Below are positions 1 to 6,531 of a DNA stretch of 8,838 nucleotides, piece after piece (position 1 is the first letter of the stretch; the number at the start of each line of letters is the position of its first letter). Position numbers and translations under genes: made by a program. The DNA lies in the NCBI GenBank assembly GCA_017577365.1, contig PKRJ01000091.1:1-8838 (forward strand), in the 5' to 3' direction. This stretch comes from Gammaproteobacteria bacterium. GTDB taxonomy: Bacteria; Pseudomonadota; Gammaproteobacteria; Steroidobacterales; Rariloculaceae. The notes beneath the pieces are model-generated. The model made no database searches, was not told the origin of the DNA, and saw only the letters and a list, made by a program, of their open reading frames with translations.

Positions 1-1428
1 GCGCAGAAGCACGCGCACGCGCTCACCCAGCGAGCGCACGACGTTGCCGCTCGCATGCAGGCGGCCGAACGACGTGCCGGAGCCGAACGCGTCGCCGCCG
101 ACGCGCATGTCCACCGACCAGGAATAGCCCCGGCGCGGCAGGATCGGGTCGTCCGCCCGTTTCCGCGTGAGCTGCCAACCGGCGTAAAGCATGTCTGCGG
201 TCGAAGTCGGCACGCCGTCCGTCGAGAACTCCTCGTGCTGCACGGTCACGTAGAAACGCCGTTGATAGCTGCGCCATGCATCGTGCCACGACGCGCCGAT
301 CGACTGCTGCAGCGTGTCCCAGTCGCCGATCTCCTGGCTGCCGAGCGAGCCGCGCAACGCGAGAAAATCGGTGACGGGATCGCGTCCTCTCGGGATGCGG
401 TACTCGGCCGCGACCGCCTGCTCGATGTTCGACAGCCGAAGATCCGCGGTGAACTGATGCCCATAAGGATTGAGGCGGCGCAGCTCGACGCCGAGACGGA
501 TTCTCGGTCCCGTGTCGGTGCCGTAACCGAGCCCGACGGTGTATTCCTGCGTGCGGCGCGGCGTCGTGTGCACGACGACCGGAATATGCCTGTCGACGGC
601 GCGCTCCCGCTCGATGTCGACGAGAACCTCGTTGAAGTAGCCGCTGTCGCTCAGCGCCATCTGCAATTGAAGCAGTCGGTCGGTGTCGAACGGATCGCCG
701 TACGCGATCGGCACGAATCGGTCGACGAAGCTTTCCGCGAGGATGTCCTGCCGAATCGTGATCTCGCCGAAGAAATAGCGCGGACCGGTGTCGAGCTCGA
801 GGAAAACCTCCGCTTCGCGCCGGCCGCGATGCACGCGCAGCTCCGAGCGCCGATACGCGACGTCGATGTATCCCGAGTTGTACGCGGCGTCGAACAACGC
901 CTGCTTGGCGGCCTCGTACGCCGGATGATTCAGCGTCTGGCCCGGCTGGAGTCCGATGGCCGCGCGCGCTGCGCGGACCTCCGGCGCGGTCGCGCCCTCG
1001 CCGACGATCTCGATCCGGACGACCGTCAGCACCGTAGGCGGCCCTGGATCGACGACGTAACGCGCCTCCCAGTCGTCGCCGCGCCTCTCGAGCGTCGCTT
1101 GCACGCTCGGCTCGTAGTAGCCGAAAGGTTGCAGCGCGGCCGCGATCTCGGTTCGCGCGAGCTCATGGAGCCGGCGTACCCGCGCATCGGACGGATCCTC
1201 CTCCTCGTCGTCGGCCTTCGCCGGATCGGGATCGCCCCCGGGCTCGCCGAACGCGTCGGCCGCCTCGGCGATCGAGAGGAATGCCCTGACGTTGCGCTCG
1301 AGCTCCGGCGTCAGCCCTTCGACGCGAACGTCGATCGCGGCGTGAGCGACGCTCGCCGACATCAGAGCGAAGGTCAAAAGCGCGGCTTGCAGCCTCGGAG
1401 CGGCCCGCATGCCGATACGGAATTCCAT
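1..1428 (-). CDS. tamA: TamA-type outer-membrane assembly factor (BamA/Omp85 superfamily), 3' end cut by window edge
   Basis: TamA is the outer-membrane part of the translocation and assembly module, which works with inner-membrane TamB in inserting outer-membrane proteins and in lipid transport. 476 codons are readable without a stop, against about 577 residues in E. coli TamA, so roughly the last 100 residues (final barrel strands) lie outside the window. Residues 1-30 form a signal peptide ending in A-H-A. POTRA-like repeats follow at about 32-136 (with FGYYEPSVQATL), 137-214 and 217-287. The barrel begins near 290 (TVGLGYGTDTGPRIRLGVEL) and contains the LPRRGYSWSVDMRVGG segment typical of the family. 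An Asp/Glu-rich insert sits at about 61-82 inside POTRA 1. The ATG at 1428 gives a complete signal peptide; an in-frame ATG six codons later is possible, and neither has a strong ribosome site. tamB would be expected beyond the left edge; this is inference. Family assignment is secure. Confidence 0.93.
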   Translation of the reverse strand, partial: MEFRIGMRAAPRLQAALLTFALMSASVAHAAIDVRVEGLTPELERNVRAFLSIAEAADAFGEPGGDPDPAKADDEEEDPSDARVRRLHELARTEIAAALQPFGYYEPSVQATLERRGDDWEARYVVDPGPPTVLTVVRIEIVGEGATAPEVRAARAAIGLQPGQTLNHPAYEAAKQALFDAAYNSGYIDVAYRRSELRVHRGRREAEVFLELDTGPRYFFGEITIRQDILAESFVDRFVPIAYGDPFDTDRLLQLQMALSDSGYFNEVLVDIERERAVDRHIPVVVHTTPRRTQEYTVGLGYGTDTGPRIRLGVELRRLNPYGHQFTADLRLSNIEQAVAAEYRIPRGRDPVTDFLALRGSLGSQEIGDWDTLQQSIGASWHDAWRSYQRRFYVTVQHEEFSTDGVPTSTADMLYAGWQLTRKRADDPILPRRGYSWSVDMRVGGDAFGSGTSFGRLHASGNVVRSLGERVRVLLR

Positions 1429-1578
1429 CGTCGAAAAGCCCGGGCAGTTCCCTATGCGTCGGAGCGTCAATGATGACATGGCCGGTTGCCGTAGAGTTCC
1501 GCCTTGTCGGCGAGGCCCTGCGGGCACGAAGCGATTCGCGTCCGGCCTCGCTTGAAGAGACTCCTCGATCGGGCACAA

Positions 1579-1673
1579 TGCGATCGGCCTCGCGGGGCTG
1601 CCGTAAACGCTTCCCCCTGCGCTTGCGGGCTCGCCATCCCCGGCCTCACGCTCCCGCTAGGCCGCCGATCGCA
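1579..1673 (+). repeat. Dispersed hairpin repeat, copy A
   Basis: A conserved core is flanked by self-complementary arms. The outer arms 1579-1588 (tgcgatcggc) and 1664-1673 (gccgatcgca) pair perfectly over 10 bp. Pairing continues inward after a 3-nt bulge through 1589-1596 and 1653-1660 with one mismatch. The core shares the 18-mer tgcgggctcgccatcccc (1624-1641) and the 11-mer cacgctcccgc (1647-1657) with copy B at 7547-7564 and 7572-7582. The preceding part (about 1590-1620) also aligns with copy B at about 7513-7543, with small indels. Both copies are in the same orientation and both are intergenic. I do not recognise a named family. Confidence 0.8.
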
Positions 1674-1740
1674 CCGGCCCCGCGCCCCCGTCCCTCCGCG
1701 CCACTGGCATAGTCATTGCATCGCGCCATCCGGAACCAGC

Positions 1741-1747
1741 GGAGGGA
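1741..1747 (+). promoter_or_regulatory. Strong ribosome binding site for the small ORF at 1755
   Basis: GGAGGGA lies 7 nt before the ATG at 1755. It is the best Shine-Dalgarno match among the plus-strand genes here and is the main reason for calling the 33-residue ORF. Confidence 0.6.
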
Positions 1748-1754
1748 CCCGTCG

Positions 1755-1856
1755 ATGGCGAAGGAAGACGCTAGAGCAGTCGAAGGACTTCTGCTCGGGG
1801 CGGCCACGGGTGCCGTCATCTGGGCGATGATCGCCGTAGTAGCCGCTTACGCGTAA
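1755..1856 (+). CDS. Putative 33-residue single-pass membrane microprotein
   Basis: The frame runs ATG to TAA and encodes MAKEDARAVE followed by a hydrophobic stretch, residues 11-33 (GLLLGAATGAVIWAMIAVVA, then AYA). The charged, soluble-looking N-terminus and the small-residue-rich hydrophobic segment (G15, A16, G19, A20) fit a single transmembrane helix that could pack against another helix. A strong GGAGGGA ribosome site sits at good spacing. It stands alone: tamA diverges upstream and the GMC gene starts 104 nt downstream in the same direction, so co-transcription with that gene is possible. I do not recognise the family and assign no function. The alternative is a chance ORF, but the ribosome site together with an uninterrupted membrane helix makes a real gene somewhat more likely. 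Confidence 0.55.
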   Translation: MAKEDARAVEGLLLGAATGAVIWAMIAVVAAYA

Positions 1857-1960
1857 GCCGAGGCGCTACGCAGATCGTCGCGGCGCCTGGTCGGCGAGCT
1901 TGGACGCGCCCCTCCCGCATCGCGCCGCGACAGCCGCCTGCAAGCGTCGGAAGCGGTCGA

Positions 1961-3493
1961 TTGACGATGAAGAGCCACGTATCCAACTTCGACGCTTTCG
2001 ATGCGGTCGAGCCCTTCGACGTCTGCGTGATCGGCGCCGGCCTCGCGGGCTGTACCGTCGCGCTTCGCCTCGTCCGAGCCGGTCTCAGGGTGTTGTTGAT
2101 CGATTCCGCGTCGCTGCGCGAGCTCGAATCACCGCGCCCGCGGCGCTGCGAGATCAACGGAGACACTCGATACGCGTCGGCCCGCCGCAAACCGTGGGAC
2201 GGGGCCTGCGAGCGACTCGAGCGCGGCGACTTTCGCGCGCATCCATACGACGACCGATCGAACCCTTGGCCGATCGGCTACGCGGACCTCGAGCCGCATT
2301 ATCGCGCCGCCGAGCGGCTGCTCCGGGTACGAGGCCCGTTCTCGCGGCCGAATCCATGCTTGCCGGAACGTAAACGCAGACGCGGCGAGCGCAAGCTCGA
2401 GGCCTGGATTCGCGAGCGCGGAATGGACGTGCGCAGCGTCGCGCTCGCGACGCCGGGCACGGGACGAAGATTCCTGCCGGTGCGAGAGCTCTTACCCGAG
2501 TTCGTTGCGACGCGCACCGGCACGCTCGTGACCTCGGTGACGGCGACGCGCCTTCGCACCGACGACAACGGACGCGTCATCGGCGCGTTGTGCCGCGCGC
2601 CGGACGGCACGGCGAAAACGGCCCGCGCGCTGAGCTACGTCATCGCGGCGGGTGCAATCGAGACGCCGCGCTTGTTGCTCCTGTCACGCACGCGCCGCTC
2701 ACCGCTCGGGCTGGGCAACGAGCGTGATCGCGTCGGCCGCGGCTTTGCCGATCAGGCGGTGGTCGACGCCTACGGTAGTCTCCTCCCGAGCGCGGTCTGT
2801 TGGCCGGCTCGATCGATGCTGGTCCACACGGACGAGTTCCATCGGCTGTTCCGGCGTGACGGTCTCGGCTCGATTCATCCGTTCTTGCGCTCGCTCGATC
2901 CGCTCGAGCACGCGCGGCGACTCGGAAAAGGCTTGCCGGGCCGGCTTTCGGCCGTGCTCACCGGATGGCGCCGTCTCTCGCTGGCGGCGTCGTGCCGAGT
3001 CGAGATCGCGCCCTCGGACACGAATCGGATCAGCCTGTCCCGCGCGTCCAAAGACGAATTCGGCGATCCGATCGCGCGTATCGATTTCGATTTTTCCCAC
3101 GAGGATCTCCGTCTGATCGCGAAGGTGCGCGCGTGGCTCGAGCGCTGGCTCGACCGATTCGGCGCGATCGAGAAGTCGCAAGGCGAGATCGACTGGGCCG
3201 ACACGCCGACGGGCACTTGCCGAATGGGCGTGGATGCACGAACGAGCGTTTGCGATGCGAGCCTGCGCGTGCACACGACGCCGAACCTCTACGTTTGCGG
3301 AGGCGCGGTCCTGCCGCGCGTCGGTGCGCTGCCGATCGAGCTCACGGTCGCGGCGCTCGCGGACCGTCTTGCCGACCACCTTGTCGCCCGTGCTCGTTGG
3401 TGCGCCCGCTCGAGCGCTCGGCCCCAGCGCGCGGCGGAAGCGCATCCGGTCGCGACGCCGATACCGCTCGTGCGTCGTCGGCCCCAATCCTGA
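1961..3493 (+). CDS. GMC-fold FAD-dependent oxidoreductase lacking the usual catalytic His/Asn
   Basis: GMC flavoenzymes oxidise alcohols, sugars or sterols using FAD. The N-terminal FAD-binding Rossmann motif is at residues 21-48 (VCVIGAGLAG, ending in LLID). WPIGYADLEPHYRAAE at 103-118 is typical of bacterial GMC dehydrogenases. The second GMC signature, AAGAIETPRLLLLS, is at 229-242. The C-terminal domain has GTCRMG (418-423), a segment corresponding to SVvD..lrVh..pNLYV, and LTVAALADRLADHL (461-474). The His two residues before GTCRMG in active members (HxxGTxRMG) is Thr415 here, and the Asn/His before the final LT is Pro458. The tail after 475 is Arg/Pro-rich. Two starts are possible: TTG at 1961 (7 nt after GGAAG at 1949-1953) or ATG at 1967 (13 nt after it). 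There is no signal peptide, and no cytochrome or small-subunit partner nearby. The fold is certain; substrate and activity are not. Confidence 0.88.
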   Translation: MTMKSHVSNFDAFDAVEPFDVCVIGAGLAGCTVALRLVRAGLRVLLIDSASLRELESPRPRRCEINGDTRYASARRKPWDGACERLERGDFRAHPYDDRSNPWPIGYADLEPHYRAAERLLRVRGPFSRPNPCLPERKRRRGERKLEAWIRERGMDVRSVALATPGTGRRFLPVRELLPEFVATRTGTLVTSVTATRLRTDDNGRVIGALCRAPDGTAKTARALSYVIAAGAIETPRLLLLSRTRRSPLGLGNERDRVGRGFADQAVVDAYGSLLPSAVCWPARSMLVHTDEFHRLFRRDGLGSIHPFLRSLDPLEHARRLGKGLPGRLSAVLTGWRRLSLAASCRVEIAPSDTNRISLSRASKDEFGDPIARIDFDFSHEDLRLIAKVRAWLERWLDRFGAIEKSQGEIDWADTPTGTCRMGVDARTSVCDASLRVHTTPNLYVCGGAVLPRVGALPIELTVAALADRLADHLVARARWCARSSARPQRAAEAHPVATPIPLVRRRPQS

Positions 3494-3495
3494 AA

Positions 3496-3518
3496 GCGCA
3501 TCGGCTCATGCCGAGCGC
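3496..3518 (-). terminator. Hairpin at the convergent gene junction, possible terminator of the kinase operon
   Basis: Read on the minus strand, GCGCTCGGC, loop ATGA, then GCCGATGCGC forms a 9-bp stem with one bulge, followed by TTTC. The kinase stop codon TGA lies inside the loop. The T-run has only three bases, so it is a weak intrinsic terminator at best. The GMC gene ends 2 nt away on the other strand, leaving no room for separate terminators. Confidence 0.4.
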
Positions 3519-5185
3519 GCGCACAGCTGCTCGACCTGCTCGAGACCGATCGGCTTCAGCAGGAACTCGTCGAAGACGTCGTCGTCCTTGCTGTCGGGCT
3601 GGCCGGTCAGCGCGACGAGCATCGGCGAGCGCGCGCCGAGCCTGTCCCGTATCCGATACGCGACTTCCTTGCCGTCGATATCCGGCAAGCCGAGATCGAT
3701 AATGACGAGATCGAACTCCCGCTCGTCGAGCGCTCGCAAACCGCTCGTGCCGTCGTACGCGACGCTCGCCTCGTGCCCCAGCGATCGCAGAAGCTCGGCA
3801 AGGGCATCGGCGCCGTCCGCGTCGTCCTCGATCACGAGCAATCCCAGCGCGCGATCGGTCCCGGCACCCTGCTCCGACCCTGTCGTCTCTTCTCGTTCGT
3901 CCCACTCGGCACGCTCGACCGGCAAGCGTAGCTCGAACTCGGCGCCGCGCCCGAGCCCGGCGCTCCTCGCGAGCACGCGCCCGCCGTGCAGACGCGCAAG
4001 GTTCTCGACCATCGCGAGCCCGAGCCCCAGGCCGCGCGAGCCTGCGCCTCCGCCCTCCGGCGCTTGGAAAAACGGCTCGAACACGTGGGGCACGGAGGAA
4101 GCGTCGATACCTCGGCCGTCGTCGATGACGGTGACGCAGGCTTCCTCGTCGCCCGCGGTGACCCGTACGCGAATTCGCCCTCCTTCCTCCGTGTACTTGT
4201 AGGCGTTGTCGAGCAGATTCTCGACCATCTGTGTCAGGCGCAGGGGATCGGCGCGCACGAGCACGGGACGCACGGGCACGCTCAAGACGAAGTCGCGCTG
4301 CTTCGCGAGCATCTCGAAACTCTCCGCCGCGCGGCGCGCGATCGCGCGCATGTCCACGGGCGCGGGCTCGAGCCGGATCTTGCCTCGCTGGATTCGCGCA
4401 ACGTCGAGAAGCTGGTTGAGCAAACGAGACAAATGGCGAAACTGACGTGCGATGACCTCGGCGCCCCACCGCGCCTGGTCCGTGGTCAACGCGTCGCCGG
4501 CCAACGAGAAAATCTCGCTGACGTAGCCGATGGAGCTCAACGGATTCCTGAGCTCGTGACCGAGTGTCGCGAGATACTGATCTCTGAGCCGAACGTCCTC
4601 GTTGAGACGCCACAACAGGTCGCGCACTTCGTACTGCCGTGCGCGCGATTTCAACGCCGACCGCATCGCGCTCGCGAGGGCGAGCGGCGGAACCGGCCGA
4701 TGCAGAAGCACGAGCTTCACCCTCGCGTTCTGCTCGAACTCCTCGAGCGTGTCGAGCACGGACGCGGGCGCGTCCTTGCGGAAGAGCACGATGAGCGGGA
4801 GCTCGGACCATTCCTCTTGCTGCTCGAGAACCCGGCGCAGCTCGATCAGCCCGTCGTGAAGCAACTCGCCGGCGAGCAGCGCGGCGCCGACTCCCGACGC
4901 CATCGAACGCGCGAGCTCCGGAATGTCATCGACGAAGTCGAGGCGAGCGCCGACCTTGTCGCCCGCGATACGAGCGAGCCCGCGATCCTTCCCGCTCCTC
5001 ACGAGCACGAGGACGCGGCGGTCGAGCTCGTCGCGCTCGCGCGATTCGTTCTCTCCGCGCTTGCGGGTTTCGGACGCGGCGGGCTCGGATCGGTCCACGT
5101 TCATCGCCTCTTGAGCGGAATGCGGGAGCGCGAAGGCGAAACAATCGACGGCCGTCGACGGGCTCGAGGGCCATGACAGGGGCAT
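3506..5185 (-). CDS. Hybrid sensor histidine kinase with C-terminal receiver domain
   Basis: This is a cytosolic-looking signalling kinase with no transmembrane segments. Numbering is from the ATG at 5185. Residues about 56-145 resemble a degenerate receiver (RRVLVLVRSGKD, GVGAALLAGELL, LPLIVLF) without a phospho-acceptor Asp, a layout seen at the N-terminus of related hybrid kinases. A short helix leads to the HisKA H-box ATLGHELRNPLSSI with His210. The HATPase domain has the N-box VENLLDNAYKYT (321-332), G1 DDGRGID (355-361), F-box FEPFF (369-373) and G2 GLGLGLAMV (385-393). The C-terminal receiver (about 447-559) keeps the acidic pair D454/D455, phospho-acceptor D497, T527 and K544. The start is uncertain: ATG 5185 has no good ribosome site, and AAGAGG lies 8 nt before a GTG at 5098 but only 2 nt before an ATG at 5104. 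It follows the HAD gene by about 29 nt, so it is probably the last gene of the operon. The signal sensed is unknown. Confidence 0.92.
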   Translation of the reverse strand: MPLSWPSSPSTAVDCFAFALPHSAQEAMNVDRSEPAASETRKRGENESRERDELDRRVLVLVRSGKDRGLARIAGDKVGARLDFVDDIPELARSMASGVGAALLAGELLHDGLIELRRVLEQQEEWSELPLIVLFRKDAPASVLDTLEEFEQNARVKLVLLHRPVPPLALASAMRSALKSRARQYEVRDLLWRLNEDVRLRDQYLATLGHELRNPLSSIGYVSEIFSLAGDALTTDQARWGAEVIARQFRHLSRLLNQLLDVARIQRGKIRLEPAPVDMRAIARRAAESFEMLAKQRDFVLSVPVRPVLVRADPLRLTQMVENLLDNAYKYTEEGGRIRVRVTAGDEEACVTVIDDGRGIDASSVPHVFEPFFQAPEGGGAGSRGLGLGLAMVENLARLHGGRVLARSAGLGRGAEFELRLPVERAEWDEREETTGSEQGAGTDRALGLLVIEDDADGADALAELLRSLGHEASVAYDGTSGLRALDEREFDLVIIDLGLPDIDGKEVAYRIRDRLGARSPMLVALTGQPDSKDDDVFDEFLLKPIGLEQVEQLCARSA

Positions 5186-5214
5186 TACGCCAAAAGTGGA
5201 TCGGAAGACGCAAG

Positions 5215-5964
5215 CTAGGGGCGCGGGCCGGGCTCGGGGCGAAACGTTCGTCGGTTCGAATCGCCCGCAGGATCTCTACGCCCTGCGGGAACGAGCCGGG
5301 CTTCGTCCTCGACCAGGTGGCCGACCAGCTCCACGATTCCCGCCCCGTTCGGCGACTCGAGTACGAGATCGGCCTCCTCTTTCAGCATCGGCAGCGCGTT
5401 CGCGACCGCGACGGCGCAGCCGCAGCTCTTCATGAACGCGTGATCGTTCTCCGCATCGCCGACGGCCACGACCTCGTGCGCCGCGATACCGAGCTCCTCG
5501 AGCGCAACTTGGAGCCCCGATGCCTTGCTCATACCGGCGGGCAAGACCATCACGGCCCCCTTGTTGAAGACGATTTGAAGCTCGAGGCCGAGGTCGCGGA
5601 TGACGTCGAGCACCGCCTTCTCGTGCGGCTCCGACGTCGCAACGATGACCCGCCCCTTCGACAACGGCGCGATACGCCGCTCCTCGAGCCGCTCGACGAA
5701 GATCCGCGGCGGCGGCTCGCCGAGGACACGCTCGCCGCCGTCGGCGGGGTTGTAGACCACGGCGCCGTTCTCCGCGACGACCCTGTCGAAAACCTCGAGA
5801 TTCCGACAAACGCTCTTTAGGTCGCCGAGCTCGCGCCCCGTCACGAGAACGATTCTGCGGCCCGTTCGCTTGAGGCGTGCGAGCGCCTCGCAAGTGCTCG
5901 TAGCGACGATTCCACCATGCGCCAACGTGCCGTCGTAGTCGACGGCAAGCGCGCGAAAGCGCAT
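5215..5964 (-). CDS. HAD-IIB (Cof-type) phosphatase-like hydrolase
   Basis: HAD-superfamily hydrolases of the IIB (Cof) subclass dephosphorylate sugar phosphates and other small phosphorylated metabolites through an aspartyl-phosphate intermediate. All four motifs are present in 249 residues: motif I VDYDGTLA (nucleophile D9, acid/base D11), motif II VTGR (T42), motif III lysine in GMSKASG (K147), and motif IV GDAEND (D170, D174). The C2-type cap lies between motifs II and III (about 75-140). The last 20 residues are Arg/Pro-rich and look like a loose tail. The gene starts 11 nt after the hemerythrin stop and ends 29 nt before the first possible kinase start, so the three are probably co-transcribed. 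No clear ribosome site precedes it, so translational coupling to the hemerythrin gene is plausible. The substrate cannot be told from sequence; a sugar phosphate or phosphoglycolate is a guess from the subclass. Confidence 0.88.
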   Translation of the reverse strand: MRFRALAVDYDGTLAHGGIVATSTCEALARLKRTGRRIVLVTGRELGDLKSVCRNLEVFDRVVAENGAVVYNPADGGERVLGEPPPRIFVERLEERRIAPLSKGRVIVATSEPHEKAVLDVIRDLGLELQIVFNKGAVMVLPAGMSKASGLQVALEELGIAAHEVVAVGDAENDHAFMKSCGCAVAVANALPMLKEEADLVLESPNGAGIVELVGHLVEDEARLVPAGRRDPAGDSNRRTFRPEPGPRP

Positions 5965-5975
5965 CGGGCGACCGG

Positions 5976-6440
5976 TCAGAGCGATTTACGGAGCTCCTGC
6001 TTGCGTTCTGCCATGCGCTGCCCGAGCTCTTCGAGCTCCTCCTCGGAGAAGACTTCCTGCGCCTTGACGAACATCTCCTGCTCTTCTTCCTCGGCGTGAT
6101 GCTCGATCATGTCCTTGAGCACCTTGACGCGCCCCTGGAACTCCTCGCTGGTCGGCTCGGTTTCCTCGAGATCCGGCAGCACGAGACGATCGACCGCGCG
6201 GTGCTCCTCCTTCGCCTCGTGGTAGAGCTTCTCGCTCTCTTCCGCAGACGACTTCCGGAAAGCCGGATAGAAGATCTCCTCCTCGATCTGCGCGTGGACC
6301 TCGACCTCTTTCTTGATTTTCTGCAGCAGCTCGCTGCGCTTCTTCGCCGCGCGGTTCGTGGTGTTGGACAGCTCCGAGAGCAATTGCCGAACTTTCTCGT
6401 GGTCCTCGCGCAGCAGCTCGATTGCATTCAAAGACGCCAT
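5976..6440 (-). CDS. Hemerythrin-like HHE cation-binding domain protein
   Basis: Hemerythrin-like proteins are four-helix bundles that hold a di-iron centre and bind oxygen or nitric oxide, or handle iron. The 154 residues carry the expected ligand pattern: H14 (REDHEKV), H49 and E53 (VHAQIEEEIFYP), H74 and H80 (YHEAKEEH), H114/H115 and a nearby Glu at 118-120 (IEHHAEEEEQEMF). Residues 131-154 form a Glu/Lys/Arg-rich amphipathic tail helix. It has no signal peptide and should be cytosolic. The ATG at 6440 is preceded by AGGAG (6450-6454) at 9-nt spacing, the best ribosome site in this operon. That site lies inside a predicted mRNA stem (6446-6494). Upstream by 91 nt is a stand-alone receiver gene; downstream by 11 nt is the HAD gene. 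The role as a sensor or as protection in oxygen/NO stress is inferred from family and context. Confidence 0.92.
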   Translation of the reverse strand: MASLNAIELLREDHEKVRQLLSELSNTTNRAAKKRSELLQKIKKEVEVHAQIEEEIFYPAFRKSSAEESEKLYHEAKEEHRAVDRLVLPDLEETEPTSEEFQGRVKVLKDMIEHHAEEEEQEMFVKAQEVFSEEELEELGQRMAERKQELRKSL

Positions 6441-6445
6441 GGACT

Positions 6446-6494
6446 CTTGCTCCTGTCACGGCGCCGCTACGGCGCCCTCGCCCGGCGGAGCAAG
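6446..6494 (-). promoter_or_regulatory. Predicted mRNA stem masking the hemerythrin Shine-Dalgarno
   Basis: On the minus-strand transcript, CTTGCTCC (6494-6487) is exactly complementary to GGAGCAAG (6453-6446), which contains most of the AGGAG ribosome site (6454-6450) of the gene at 6440. Enclosed between them is an inner hairpin, GGCGCC-GTAGC-GGCGCC (6476-6460). The arrangement would hide the ribosome site when folded, as in RNA thermometers or translational switches. It is a prediction by eye from complementarity; no folding energy was computed. Confidence 0.45.
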
Positions 6495-6531
6495 ACGCGT
6501 GCCATCGGCGCGCGGCTGGGGCAGGCTCGCC

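Larger units (their letters stand above)
1429..1754. other. Intergenic region between divergent tamA and small membrane ORF
   Basis: This stretch of 326 bp separates tamA (minus) from the small membrane ORF (plus). It holds the dispersed hairpin repeat at 1579-1673. I see no tRNA, no convincing protein gene and no clear sigma-70 promoter. A CATAGT hexamer at 1708-1713 could serve as a -10 box for the small ORF but has no good -35 partner. The short open frames crossing the region are products of the repeat and of GC-rich sequence. Confidence 0.6.

Noticed and set aside
55..1473. Plus-strand open frame of 472 codons
   Set aside because: It lies antisense to tamA, whose product has a signal peptide, POTRA repeats and barrel motifs. 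The antisense product is Arg-rich with no recognisable domain and is a product of high GC codon use.
1467..1649. 60-codon minus-strand ORF across repeat copy A
   Set aside because: Its start lies in the repeat core, the composition is repeat-derived, and it overlaps the tamA upstream region. It is better explained as repeat sequence.
3342..4811. Minus-strand open frame of 489 codons
   Set aside because: It overlaps the hybrid kinase in another frame and runs into the GMC gene. Its translation is Arg/Ala-rich with no motifs, while the kinase frame has all catalytic boxes.
3986..5176. Plus-strand open frame of 396 codons
   Set aside because: It is antisense to the kinase gene and has no recognisable domain.
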